DNA from: Fragosphaeria purpurea
Taxonomy: Eukaryota; Ascomycota; Sordariomycetes; Ophiostomatales; Ophiostomataceae
Assembly (NCBI GenBank): GCA_002778095.1
Contig: PCDL01000022.1
Span: 372,001-436,000, forward strand
Length of the DNA: 64,000 nucleotides
Direction: 5' to 3'
Shown: positions 31,901 through 43,813 of the stretch, piece after piece
How positions within the stretch are numbered: position 1 is the stretch's first letter
How the letters are laid out: every line of letters begins with the position of its first letter
Notes under the pieces: model-generated
What the model saw: only the letters and a program-made list of their open reading frames with translations
Told to the model about the DNA's origin: nothing
The model's database searches: none
Position numbers and translations under genes: made by a program

Positions 31901-34900
31901 CCCGTCCGCCACGCTCATCAAAGCCAACTCGCTTAGCAAGCGGTCGGGCGACCGCACGCGCTTGTCCCAGGGAAGCATTGAAGGTTACCCGAGCAACCGG
32001 CGACCCGCACTGCCCACGACGAACGAATCGCCCCAAGAAATGTCCGAGAAGGGCGTAAGAAAACGACCGACGTTGGTCGGTGCCGTCAGCAACGGCAGCA
32101 ACGGCAGCAGCAGTGGCAACGGTGGCACCGGTGGCGATACCGGGGGGATGTATGGCATGGGTGCGGTCGCGACAGCGTTGGTCGGTATGGGCCGTGGTTT
32201 GGGTGGATTTGGTCATCCGTCGCGTGGTGTTTCTCCCAACCGCGTCGCTTCTGCACCGCTTAATACGAACAACAACGGCAGTGACAATGCAAACGGTGCA
32301 AACGGCAACAATAACGGTGGTAATGGCGGTTACGGTAATAGTGCAGAACAGCCATTAAGAGGTAAGCCCCAGAACGTCCTCAACGAAACTGAAATGTACC
32401 CGGGGCAAGTATTATCTGACAACCAGTATAGGCTTCAAAATGCCAGCCCGCGCGCCGTCACCAGGCGATCTGAGTCCAAACTCACGGCCAAGCGCAAACT
32501 TTGCGCGGATAGATGCAGCGCCTTCATCAAACCTTCGGCACCAAGGACCCGATCTGGATTACAGGGACAGCGTCAGATTCTTCAGTCACGCCGGACCGCC
32601 TCGCTTGGACCTTCCCGCTGCTCTGGCCAGACCCACTCGGTTTTCCATCTCCAACGACGATTCGGATGATGATTCTGACGACGGCTTGTTTGCCGTCCCC
32701 ATTGCGTCACGCAGCGGAACCTCAAAGAACAGCAGTAACAATAACAGCAATGGCATGACCAAGAGCAAGGTAGCAGCCGCGGTAGCGGCTGCGGCGGCGA
32801 CAACGTCGTCAAAGGCATCCGACGCGGCGAATGCAGTAAACGCGGCAAATGCGGCAAATGCGGCGAACGCGGCGAATGCAGGAAGCCAGTCTTCTGGCGG
32901 AATCACAAGACGGCCGAATCTGACTGTCGAAACGAAGAGAACACGCAAAACGTTGTCAGTGGCTTTTACCTCGCCCGTGTCGGCATCGACTGGCGGCGGC
33001 GGCGGTGGTAGCAGTGACGGCGGCAGTGCGCGCCCGTCTGATACGGTGAACGACGAGGATCCGTCCCGCAGCGGCACAAGCAGCCGGAGAACGCCGGTGA
33101 CCCCGGATCCCGAAAGTTCCTCGGGGCAACGGTCGCCGTCTCGTGCGGACGAGAACAAACTGAGCCGGCGCAAGTCGTTTGTAGAGCGCGACGTATGGGC
33201 CAACCGTCCGCCGACCGATGCACTGATCAACAATCTCGAGGACTTCTTCCCAAATCTTGACGTCGATCAACCCGTGCTCGAAGAGGGCGACCCCGAGTTT
33301 CCTCCGTCTCCGATAGCCGAGGTAGCCGAGCCCGAGGAGTCCCTGTCTGCAGGTGGCAACCGCGCCGGGAGTGGACGGCCTGCGTCGTCGTCGTCTGACG
33401 CAAAATCGCCAGCGGACGCCGCATTCGCCGCGGTAGCCGCTGCGAAGGCGGCCAAAGCTGCTGCCCACGGCGCGGGTACGACGACAACGTCGTCTACCTA
33501 CAACGAGAGCGACACGCTTGGGTCTGACGAGTCGACGCTGAAGGCGCTCGACCGGCCCACGTCGATTTCGTCCGTCGCTCAGCGCAGTGTGCGGCGCTCG
33601 GGCGGGCTCGGCCGAATGAAGTCGATCCGGGAAGTAGCGCGCGGCGCTCACGAGGCGAGTAAACGGTATACGCAGACACAGTTGGCGCAACTGCAGCAGC
33701 AGCAGCAACAGCAGCAACCCCAACAGCAGCCGCAACAACAACAGCAGCAGCAGCAGCAGCAACTTCAACAACCGCAACAGCAGCAACAACAGGCGGTTTC
33801 TTCGCCCGGCATACCTAGGCGGGTGCCTGTGAACCCTGCAGCGATTGTGCGGCGCAAGTCGACCAAGATGTTTGGCGCCAGTATTGTGCAAGTACGCCCA
33901 GACCGCGAGCGGGGCTCGATCATCGTGCCACAGCTACCGCCTCTGCACGACGGTACCAACAGCAATGGCAGCGGCAGCGGCGGCAGCAACGACAATGGCG
34001 TGCCGAAGCGGCAGACGACGTTCCGGTGGTTCAAGGGTCAGCTAATTGGCAAGGGCACGTACGGGCGGGTGTACCTCGGCATGAACGCGACGACGGGCGA
34101 GTTCTTGGCCGTGAAGGAGGTGGAAGTGCCGCCGAAGCTGGTGGCGCAAAACGACAAGAACCGCGTGCGCGAGCTGGTGGCGGCGCTGAACCAGGAGATC
34201 GAGACGATGCAGCACCTGGACCACGTCAACATTGTGCAGTACCTCGGCTGCGAGCGCAAGGAGACGAGCATCAGCATCTTCCTCGAGTACATTTCCGGTG
34301 GCAGCATCGGCTCGTGCCTGCGGCGGCACGGCAAGTTTGAGGAGTCCGTGGTGGCGAGCCTGACGCGGCAGACGCTGTCCGGGCTGGCGTACCTGCACCG
34401 CGAGGGCATTCTGCACCGCGATCTCAAGGCGGATAACATTCTGCTGGACGTGGACGGCACGGCCAAGATCAGCGACTTTGGCATCAGCAAGAAGACGGAC
34501 AACATCTACGGCAACGACCGCACGAACTCGATGCAGGGCAGCGTGTTCTGGATGGCGCCCGAGGTGATCCGGCCGCAGGACGAAGGGTACTCGGCCAAGG
34601 TGGACATTTGGGCGGTGGGCTGCGTGGTGCTCGAGATGTTTGCGGGCCGGCGGCCGTGGTCGCAGGAGGAGACGGTGGGCGCCATCTACAAGATTGCGCA
34701 GGGCGAGACGCCGCCGATTCCGGAAGACGTGCGGACGACCATTACGCCGTCGGCGTTTGGCTTCATGCTGGACTGTTTCACTGTGTATGTCTTGGTTGTT
34801 TCTTTCTTCGGTCGCCTCTTTTGTTTTTTTTGATTTTTTTTTTATACTAACCTTCCCAGAAACCCAACCGAACGGCCGACGGCCAGCAAACTGCTCTCGC

Positions 34901-34989
34901 TTCACCCCTTCTGCATACTGGACCCGGCGTACGACTTTACCGAGACGGCGCTGTACGCCAAGATCCGGGACGCGTTCCGGACGAAATAA
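28999..34989 (+). CDS. BCK1: MAP kinase kinase kinase Bck1/Mck1 (cell-wall-integrity pathway)
   Basis: Top kinase of the cell-wall-integrity MAPK cascade, acting after Pkc1 and before Mkk1 and Slt2/Mps1. Exons are 28999-30174, 30252-32361, 32432-34784 and 34860-34989, giving 1922 residues. Residues 1-250 are Pro/Gly/Asn-rich with several polyproline runs. Residues about 254-350 look SAM-like (WPLDRVLAWLQSNHFPNDWL). Residues about 689-771 (RVYILATADYWNYRMIDVTD onward) look like a Ras-association/ubiquitin-like fold. A long disordered region holds an AAN repeat (1227-1244) and a Gln-rich tract (about 1516-1550). The kinase begins near 1626: GKGTYGRVY, AVKEVEVP, HRDLKADN, DFGISKKTDNIYG, GSVFWMAPEV. 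The last intron splits LDCFTV-NPTERPTAS. The activation segment matches Bck1 rather than Ste11 or Ssk2. Strong identity. Confidence 0.94.
32824..32877 (+). repeat. In-frame 9-base tandem repeat in BCK1
   Basis: Six copies of a 9-base unit close to GCGGCRAAY encode Ala-Ala-Asn repeats in the disordered middle of the kinase. One copy is degenerate (Ala-Val-Asn). Confidence 0.8.
33688..33792 (+). repeat. CAG/CAA glutamine tract in BCK1
   Basis: A mixed CAG/CAA tract encodes about 30 glutamines with scattered Pro and Leu, just ahead of the kinase domain. Confidence 0.85.
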
Positions 34990-37705
34990 TGGAAGAAAAT
35001 GAATTGGATATAACGACGACGGTGGGGAGAAGGGCAATGTGTGCAGTTTTGGATAAACCGTTTTTATATATTTCTCTTGGGGTTAACCGTGGCACGCACC
35101 AAGGGGGTTCAACGATGCAAAGAAAATGTATGATCAAAACCACGGGTATGAGCGCGGCGCTGGGACGGGACGAGCGGGATCTTGTTCTTATGTTTTTCGA
35201 TATCCCTGTATATACGCCGGTTTGGTCCAGGGTGATGCTAATGAGATATCTGACGATGTCTGTTCCGCTTGCTGACATCGACATATAGATGCAGTAGTGC
35301 TGAGGTGTATTTCTTTTTTTTTCCTTCTTCGGTCCATCTCACTGTTCGGTCCAACTCTTGCACCGGCGAGCCTCTGGACAGTCCCTTTCACAAACACAAA
35401 ACCGGCCAATGGCTTGTTCCGCTCTCCCGGCCTCCCGTCGACGTGGATCTACCAGAGATGCACGCAGGTTCACCACCAGCGCGGCGTTCTTCGCCGGCAC
35501 GCGTATTCCATACTTGTCAACGATCTTCATCGTGGCCTTAGACCCAAGATAACGCTTGGTCTAGACTTTCCTCCGAAATTGCACGCCCGTACAGGGTCGT
35601 CAGGTTTTCGGGTCTCGCTGGCCATTCCTCGCAGGTAAGACAGGGCACATGAACTACGACAAACTGCACACACAGCCAAATCACCGTAATTTCACGCAAC
35701 CAATAGGCTGCGCTGCCAACTTTATCGCACCTCTAAGTCTGTCTTTGTATTCTTATTACATCCATCGCGTCCTCTTTTCCTTGGGCCGCAGCCTCGACCA
35801 ATAACAACTTTACGAGCCACAAAAAACAATCAGGCGGCAAAAAAAGACCCTTTTGTATAAGACGATCCGTGAAAGGGAAAAAGGGTAAAAAGGCAAAAAG
35901 GACAAAATAGCCGCTTTTCTTTTTTTTCTTTCTTTTCTTTATTTCCCCCTCTCCTTGATCTGCAGCTAGATACTCTTGCGGAACTCTTTTTGAGGAGTCA
36001 ATCTGCATCTCATTTTTTGCCAAGCTTTTTCTTCCGGGGCTGCATCTCCTCTCGTTTTGGTTGCGGTCTCTCGCCAATGGTGGTGGAATGCTTCTATGGA
36101 GAAATCATAAACATAGTTTTGTACTGCTCCATAAGCATACGCTGTGCTCGCAATACGGGCCCGACCTAACCAAACAGATGAACGCCAAGACAAGCAATAT
36201 AAGCGCCTCATTTTTCCCCTAAATTTTTTTGGCCCTGCTAGGGAAAAAAGAGGCAACCACGGTCAACTGTGGACCGTAAAACAGAATGCGTTCTTGGCAA
36301 AAGGGGGCCCTTTTTGCGTCCGACCCCCATCGTCAGTTCCTCGCCGTCGTTCTTTCTTTTTTTTTGGTGTCGTTTTTGTTTGTTTGTCTTCCTTCCTTCC
36401 TTCTTATCCCCCCCTTACCCCGTGGCTTCCTTCCTTATTTTCTTATTTCTCACTTCTCGCGTCAGAGCAAAGTTGCAGAAGTGGCAAGCTCGCCTCTGTC
36501 CTTTCCTTCTTCTCCTGTCCGTTCCTGCCCTCTTTGCTACGGAATGCTGTGACACTGCAGTCACGTTTCGCGGCTGTTGTTTCTGGTCTCATTCTTGCGT
36601 TTCCTGTTCACGCGTTTTCTCTCTCTCTCTCTCCTTTTTCACCTTTTCCTTCTTCCTCCGCAGTATTTTCTATTTCGTCTTTTGCTTCACACGCCCGTAA
36701 CACTGGTCGTTTTTGTCCTACTTGACACCCACCCTCCTTCGGCAAAACAACGTCCGACCCTCCTTTCGCTATTCTCCAGTCTCCATTCTCCATCACTAGC
36801 ATTCTCACCAGCAAATCTCTTGCCCCTGACTGGCTGCTATCGACTCTTGATATTCAACCGCTGCCCGTACGAAAAAAAAGTATTGCTCGTATACAAGTTC
36901 GAAAGTAATACGACAACACAAATGTCTCGTGGCGTTCTAGGAATACAATATCTCCTCGTCTCCCGCCGCGGCACGTTGTTGTCGCCTCGTCGTTGAACGG
37001 CAAAAGCAAAAGGCGGACGAATTCAGAGGAAAAGAAGAAAAAGAGGAAAAGGGGGCCAGAGCAACAGCCCATAGGTTTGGATTGGGTCTGTGGCTTGCTC
37101 TTGAAACACGGTTGCTCTCTTTGGCTTGGCCTTTCGCCGTCTTTTCTCTCATTTGCTGGTCGTTTTCCCTCTGGAACCGTTTCGTTTCTGGTTTGCCCAA
37201 CGGCTCTTTGCGTGCTTCATCTTTTTGGGGTGTTGTTCCTTTTTCTTTTTCTGTTCTTTTCGGAGAAAAAGAACTCTCTTCTTTTTTTCTAAAAATACGA
37301 CCTGCTCCACTCGATCCAGGGGTCCCCGTCAGAGAGGTCCATAGACGGATGCAACGCTTTTTAGCCCAGGAACAGACAAAACACGGCAACGACAGAGTGT
37401 CTCGCCGCGCACGCGACCCCTTTCGAACGCCGTGTTCGAGTTTCGGGGCTGCGTCCCGGCCGTGCGTCCGACTCAACCCTTTCCCAGAGGGTCAGATAGG
37501 AACACCTTGTTGGGAGAGGCTTGAACGCGATTTCGGCAACTTTGGGGACATTGTTGCTTCTTGAGGGGCTTGTTTATTGTTCGGGGTTGTTCTATTTTTT
37601 TTTTTTTGGTCCATTCGTGATCTTTTTTTTATCTTGAAGTTATACAGGTGAGGTCACTTGTGCGCTTTTTTTGAAGCGAGCTGTTCTCCGCCCACATACC
37701 ACACA
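34990..37705. other. Long intergenic region upstream of the GH47 gene
   Basis: These 2.7 kb hold no confident gene. Around 35339-35552 both strands have open frames of about 60 codons, treated as an uncertain candidate. From about 36330 to 36720 the plus strand is strongly pyrimidine-rich, and T-rich sequence ending TTATACAG at about 37641-37648 resembles a 3' splice site of a leader intron for the mannosidase. Confidence 0.45.
35339..35530 (-). CDS. Uncertain small ORF
   Basis: A 63-codon minus-strand frame reads MKIVDKYGIRVPAKNAALVV and then a charged stretch. Its composition looks more protein-like than its surroundings. An overlapping plus-strand frame from 35409 (MACSALPASRRRGSTRDARR, then RFTTSAAFFAG) resembles a mitochondrial presequence. 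At most one is likely to be coding, and neither is recognised. No splice partners could be established. Treat as a weak candidate only. Confidence 0.15.
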   Translation of the reverse strand: MKIVDKYGIRVPAKNAALVVNLRASLVDPRRREAGRAEQAIGRFCVCERDCPEARRCKSWTEQ

Positions 37706-40700
37706 ATGTTGCGCTTCAGAAGATACCGCGTCTTTGCCTTCGCCGCCGCCGTCGTTCTCTTCCTCCTCTTCCGCCTGTCGCAAAACTCACAATGGAATGC
37801 CCAACCACGCAAAATCTACCGGGGCTACGCAACGCCCGGACCGAAGCAGGAGACAGAATCGGGAAACCGCAGCAACGGTGGCGGTAGCGATTCTGCCGCA
37901 GCAGCTGCTGGCGGCGGCGGCGGCAGCGGCGGCGGTGCTCCACCTCCGGCCGACGCCGGTTCCGCCGCCCCCGATCCGGACGCTGCAATCGCCAAGGCCA
38001 TGGCCAAAGAAGCCGCAGCCCAGGCGCACTCCATCCACGTGCCGCAGTTGCACACCAGCCTGGAGGTCAAGGGATCCTACGGCCTGCCCACGACCCACCG
38101 GTTGCCCGCATCGCCCGAGCAGACGCCGCTTTCGTCACCGCTGTCGCCGGCTTCGGGGAAGGCAGCGGGCGGCAGCAGCAGCAGCAGCAGCAGCAATGCC
38201 GGCGCCGGAATCGGTGCTGCGGACGCCGTGGCGAACCCGCCGCCAGCCTTCCAAGAGACGGTGGCACCCGTCGTGGACGCGACGGCCGCCGCGGTCGTAC
38301 CCATTTACTCCACCAGCACCATCCACTGGGTCAAGATGCCCGAGTACTTCCCGATTCCCGAGGAGTCGCTCATCTTGCTGCCCACGGGCGCCCCCAAGCC
38401 CATTCCACGCATCCAGCACCGTTTCGAGGACGAAACGGCCGCCGCCCGCGAAGTCCGCGAGAAGCGCCTGGCTTCGGTGCGCGGCGAGATGCAGCATGCT
38501 TGGGATGGCTACCGCAAATACGCTTATACCCACGACGAGCTCACCCCCGTTTCCAAGAGCTTTCGTGACCCCTTTTGCGGCTGGGCTGCGTCCTTGGTGG
38601 ACGGCCTTGACACGCTTTGGATCATGGCCATGCACGAGGAGTTCGATGAAGCCTACGAAGCCCTCAAGCAGATTGACTTCACCACCACGCCCTATCGCTC
38701 CGAGATTCCTGTTTTCGAGACTATCATCCGCTATCTTGGTGGCCTCATTGCCGCCTACGACGTCACCGGCGGCTCGGCCGGCAACTATCCGGCCTTGCTG
38801 ACCAAGGCCGTGGAGCTGGCTGAAATCCTGATGGGCGTCTTTGACACCCCCAACCGCATGCCCATTCTTTACTACAGCTGGAAGCCGGTGTTTTCGTCCC
38901 AGCCCAGACACGCCTCCACCAGCGTCAGCGTTGCCGAACTGGGCTCCATGTCTATGGAGTTCACGCGTCTGGCTCAGCTGACCGGCCACACCAAGTACTA
39001 CGACGCCATTGCCCGCATCACCGACGCGTTCGAGGAGTGGCAGAACCGCGGCACGGCTCTGCCGGGCATCTTTCCGGAAACGGTTGACGCCTCTGGCTGC
39101 AACCGGTCGTTGGTGGCGCTTGAGCAACTGGCCGGTGCCAGTACCGCTGCCAAAGAACAGGTTGCCGCTGCCGCCGCCGCCGCCGCCGTGAACCAGGCGG
39201 ACCCCGAGCCCGTAGGCTACAAACCGCCACAGCCCGCGGCTGACCCCATGGTGTCGGTCGACAAAGTCAAGTTGGCCAAAACGATGCCGCCGGATCTCGA
39301 GTTCCGCGTCAACCCGGCTTCGAAAGCCGGCGAGCCGGCGGTTGGTGAGTTTCATAACGTGAACAAACGCGATGTTGGCGACTCCGCCGACGACCGCGGC
39401 GCCGAGAAGCGCGCGGCTGTCCCACCACCAGTGGCGCTGTCTACGGAATCGACCAACACAGCGGATGCGGTGGCAGACGCGGCGGGAGACGCGACGGGGG
39501 CGGTTGCCCCTGGTACACTTTCCGAAACTACGGCGTCAAGTCCGGCCGCAGCGGCTGCGAACCAGAAGACACCCAAGCAACCGGCAGACCCTCCCATCCG
39601 CGGCGCCGCTGGCTTACTTCACAACGGGCCCCCAACCACTCCTGTTTCAGCCGATGGGAAACCCACCGAGTTCCAATGCGTTCCCATGAACTTGACTTCG
39701 GGCGGCTACGGCATGGACTCGTATAGCATGGGCGGCAGCCAAGACTCCACGTACGAGTATTTTCCAAAGGTATGTTTTTGAAGAATGTTCTCTTCTCCTA
39801 TTGCAGCATGTACGGTACTGCAGGCTAACCAGGACTAGGAATATCTTCTGCTCGGCGGCTTGGTGCCCAAGTACCAGACGATGCACGAAAAGGTAGCCGA
39901 CGCCGTAAAAAAGTATCTGTTGTACCGCCCCATGATCAAGGACGAAAGCCGCGACATTCGTTTTTCCGCGAAAGTGTCCAGTCGTGATCGGACAGACAAA
40001 GACCTGATATATCATCACGAGATTACTCACCTGACTTGCTTCTTGGGTGGCATGCTCGCCATGGGCGGCCGCATCTTCAACCGCCCGGATGACGTTGACA
40101 TAGGTGGCAAGCTGACCGACGGTTGCGTTTGGGCCTACGAAGTGATGCCCACGGGCATCATGCCCGAGGGATCGACCATCATGCCTTGTGACGACCCAAC
40201 CTCTTGCCCGTGGAACGAAACGCTGTGGCACGCGAGGCTCGATCCCAGTGCGTCATGGCGCACACAACAACTGCAACGGTACCGTGAAGACGTGAAAGAA
40301 TGGGAGGCCAAAAAGATGGAGGTCCAGCAATTACAAGAATTGCGCCGGGAGACAGAAGAGCGTGCTCTTCGGGCAGCCGCCAACGCCGAAGCCGAGAAGC
40401 TTCTGCGGCCCGTGAACGATTCTTCTGGCGCGGACGTTGTCTCCGCTCCCAACGTTCACAAGCGAGACGGCCCCGTTGATGGCAGATCCTTGCCACCATC
40501 TAGCGACACAGTTACAGATCCAGACACAGCCGCCATTGACCGCAAGGTCAAGGCTTTAGAACACGATCTAGACCTTAACAGCGTGTCCAGCAGCGAGATT
40601 GCCGGCGGCGCTGGGGCTGCCGGTGCCGGGGCTGGCGCCAGCGCGGTTTCCGGTTCCGCTAACAACGGCGCATCCACGAAGACGTCGTCATCCATCTCCG

Positions 40701-41236
40701 GCTACGATCAGCTTCAAAACAACCTTCCGCAACAGCCGCTCGTCGACACCACCATTCCCCCAGAACCCATCCGCCCCGAGACACACGAGGAGTTTGTGCA
40801 GCATCGCATTGAACGGGATCGCCTGCCGCCAGGTTTCGTTGATTTGAACGACCGGCGGTACATTCTTCGGTAAGCTTTTTTTGTTCCGTCACGTTCAACT
40901 TTTCTACTTTCTCCTCTCTAACACTGTCAAAGTCCCGAGGCGATTGAGTCGGTGTGGTACATGTACCGCATCACGGGTGATATCAAGTGGCAGGACAAGG
41001 GCTGGCGCATGTTCCAGGCGATCATCAAAGCGACCAAGACCGAAGTGGGACACAGCGCCATCGGCGATGTGACGGCAGACCCCGACGACGAGCCCAACCA
41101 ACTCGACAACATGGAGAGCTTTTGGTTCGCCGAAACGCTCAAGTACTTTTACCTACTTTTTGCGAAGCCCGACGTCATCAGCCTGGACGAATGGGTCCTC
41201 AACACGGAAGCGCATCCATTCAAACGGCCAACCTGA
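37706..41236 (+). CDS. Class I alpha-1,2-mannosidase, GH47, with large inserts
   Basis: A type II ER/Golgi membrane glycosidase that trims alpha-1,2-mannose from N-glycans. Exons are 37706-39769, 39839-40869 and 40933-41236, giving 1132 residues. A membrane anchor (VFAFAAAVVLFLLF) lies at residues 9-22. Residues 50-230 are a Gly/Ala/Ser-rich stem. The GH47 fold starts near 238: RIQHRFEDE, FRDPFCGWAASLVDGLDTLW, ETIIRYLGGLIAAYD, SVSVAELGSMSMEFTRLAQL, FPKEYLLLGGLVPKYQTMHE, LTCFLGGMLAMG. It ends RPEAIESVWYMYRITGDIKW, FWFAETLKYFYLLF and the typical LNTEAHPF. Two inserts interrupt the catalytic domain: about 180 low-complexity residues after EQLAGAS, and about 170 charged, coiled-coil-like residues after SASWRTQQLQRYR. 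Typical enzymes are 500-650 residues. Family is certain; ER versus Golgi placement is not. Confidence 0.9.
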
Positions 41237-42785
41237 AGGCAGGGTTAAAAAAACACAATGAAGTAAACCCAAGAGAAAAGTGGACGTGCACACGGATCTT
41301 GCGCTTGGTTCGCTTAAAGCATTGCCAACACCAGAGTTGGATGTACGCAAGCACCGTTGATCCGTGTAGCACCCGCTAAGCACCAAGCGGGTGAGACAAA
41401 CGAGATCGCACAGACTTTCGCCTGAAAGTAGGAAGCCTTCGCTGCGGCAACTCGCAAAATGGATAGTTGGAGGGTTGTTGAAAAGCGTTCTACAGAGACA
41501 GCTGGGCGAGGTCCTTTCTCAAACGCAGTCAACGAAAGCAAAAGTCATCTACCGTATACATAATTCGAGATACCAGCAGGGTGTGAGGTCGCCGCTGAAC
41601 ACGGCATAGACAAAGCTGTAGTCGCGATGCTTATTGCACACAAATTCACAAAATTCACGTTTGACAGCATAGCGGTTCCTGTGTTTTTTTCTTTTTGTTC
41701 TTCTGCTTTTTGATGTGTTTTTGTACGACTACCTAGGTATAGAAAGCACCGGCGTTTTGTTTTGTTTTGTTTGTTTTGTTTTTGCTTTTATTATCTTTAG
41801 TATAGCATAATTTCGCGACGGGATTGGTTGTTACATATGTACAAAGAATAAACTTGACCTGGTTGGTTGCAAAACAACGCATGAATTTGCAAATGAAGGT
41901 AACATCGCCAACTTTGTTTATATTGCTCTCACGGGGATTTTTTTTCACTCCAGACTCCGTCATAAAAACACGGCAAACGCAATATATTTAGTAGATCAAG
42001 TGTCTGCTCGTTCTCAATGTTATTACAGGGATGACGGACAGAGAGGAAGCCATTTGAAATGGGGTCAACGTTTGCAAGACAGAAAAGTAAACAAAGCACA
42101 ACAGTTGCGGGTGTCTTCCAACTCGTCGCTACATGCGTTTCCGCCCATCTCAGACGGCTTGCTGCCCTTTCCACGTTCACCGCAGTACTGTTGTATCAAA
42201 GTCAAAAGATGTATTGAAGAGTCCATTTTCGCTTTCGGTCTTCTGTGATGCGCTTTCTTTTGTACCAACGCCGAAATAAAAAAATAAAGCAGAACAAAAT
42301 TACACAAAACAAAAACATAGCCCGAATAGAACGTTCACATAAAACAAAATACAAGCCGAGAAAAATAGCCCCATTTTATATACATACATACATGTTGTTC
42401 GTTTGCGGATGGAAGTGATTATGGCGAGTTGCCAAGGTGCAAATAGAAAAATGGAAGGTGATGCGGTCAACATATATGGGCAATTCCTCAAATAGTCTCC
42501 GCAAAAATTTGCCTGTAGAACGCGGTGAATGGCACTGCAAGCACCTGCAGAACCTCGCATCTTGGGACCAAGCTTATCCCCATTGTGGCAGTTGGTGCTT
42601 GGATGGTACTGTTTCCGGTCGTATATGGAAGACCGTCTTTCATCGCCGTCGTAACCGCCATTGTTGTGTAATAGTCGTCGTCGTCGTAGTGTTGCCAACC
42701 AAGACTGGCACGATACAGCGACGAGCCATCAGGTCGTGTCGTTTCCCGCTCGTTGACGAGCCTGCGGGTGTCCATGTGTCTCGCC
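41237..42785. other. Convergent intergenic region between GH47 gene and FIG1
   Basis: Both flanking genes end here. The stretch is AT-rich at 41640-42000 and 42240-42400 and contains short uninformative frames only. Confidence 0.5.
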
Positions 42786-43813
42786 TTAATCCGTCAACTG
42801 GTGCAACACCTTGATACTCAGTATCATCACCAACAACCCTATTGTAACCACTATTAACAGCGCGAACGAAAACCAGCCCATCACCATGGCGCTGGTACCA
42901 ACGCCTGATAACACACTGCCGTTGCCAAAGTCTTGCGCAATAATGCTGGCAGCCACTGATGCTGTGTGTTGCCAGAGGACAGACACCAAGACGAAGATGG
43001 CAGACACGAAGATAATCGCAAGAGAGATTTGCGAGACGAAGCGCGTCGGGAACGGTTTTACTTCGCGCTCAGAGCCATCGCTGTCCTCCTCTTCGTGCCA
43101 GCCAGGGAAGGTGGCTAGGAGGAGCAAGCAGATGAAGGCGAAAATAATAGCAATAATTCTAGATTGTTAAAGCAACGAAGATAAAAATAAAACAGAAAAA
43201 AACGAAAGACTTGTGGGACTGCTGGCTTACATCAAGTACGGGAAGACAATCATGTCTTTGAACTGGCTAGCAAGCCAAACCAGATTCAGCGGGTCCATGT
43301 CCACACTGATCTCGTTGGCCAGCGCGGTGGCATTGTTGGAGCAAAGCCAGGCACCGCCGTCTGGGTTGATGCAGATGCCAAAGTAGCCGACGCGCGCCTG
43401 CAAATGGGCGGAGCCGACAATGTTGCTAAGGGCGATGTTGACATTGTAGTCGACCTGGGCGGTGTCTGGCACGGCAACGTAGTGTTCGTAGTAGAGGGAC
43501 AGGAGGAAGATGTCTGGGATGAGCGGACTGGAAGATGAGCAGCCGGCGAGCAGTAGGGCTAAGAAGGGTCCATTTTGTTAGTTCAAACCTTGCGCAGCTG
43601 ACATTCGCAGACAAACGGAGACATACATAATAATATTATTGCTACCGCAATGAGAATCATCAACACATGGTGGTAACCCAGAAATGGTATGTATCCTGAA
43701 CAACTGGTTAGTTCGACGGCTTGCAAAAAAAAAAAAAACAAATGGCAAAGACGAAAAAGGAAACGAGCCGTGTTGTACGTACGGTACCATCCGACCTGAA
43801 CAGTGGTCGCCAT
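42786..43813 (-). CDS. FIG1: Fig1-family calcium regulator and membrane-fusion protein
   Basis: A claudin-like plasma-membrane protein of the low-affinity calcium uptake system, needed for mating, cell fusion and sexual development in fungi. Exons on the minus strand are 43813-43783, 43695-43627, 43558-43231 and 43158-42786, giving 266 residues, with all phases consistent. Assembled it reads MATTVQVGWYRYIPFLGYHH, then a first membrane segment (VLMILIAVAIILL). A Ser-rich luminal start (LAGCSSSSPLIPDIFLLSLY) follows. The extracellular loop carries the family motif YFGICINPDGGAWLC. Three further hydrophobic segments follow (IIAIIFAFICLLLLATF; VSQISLAIIFVSAIFVLVSV; SFALLIVVTIGLLVMILSI), making four in total. 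The acidic HEEEDSDGSE loop joins segments two and three. Strong identity, although the first 31-base exon rests on splice logic alone. Confidence 0.9.
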
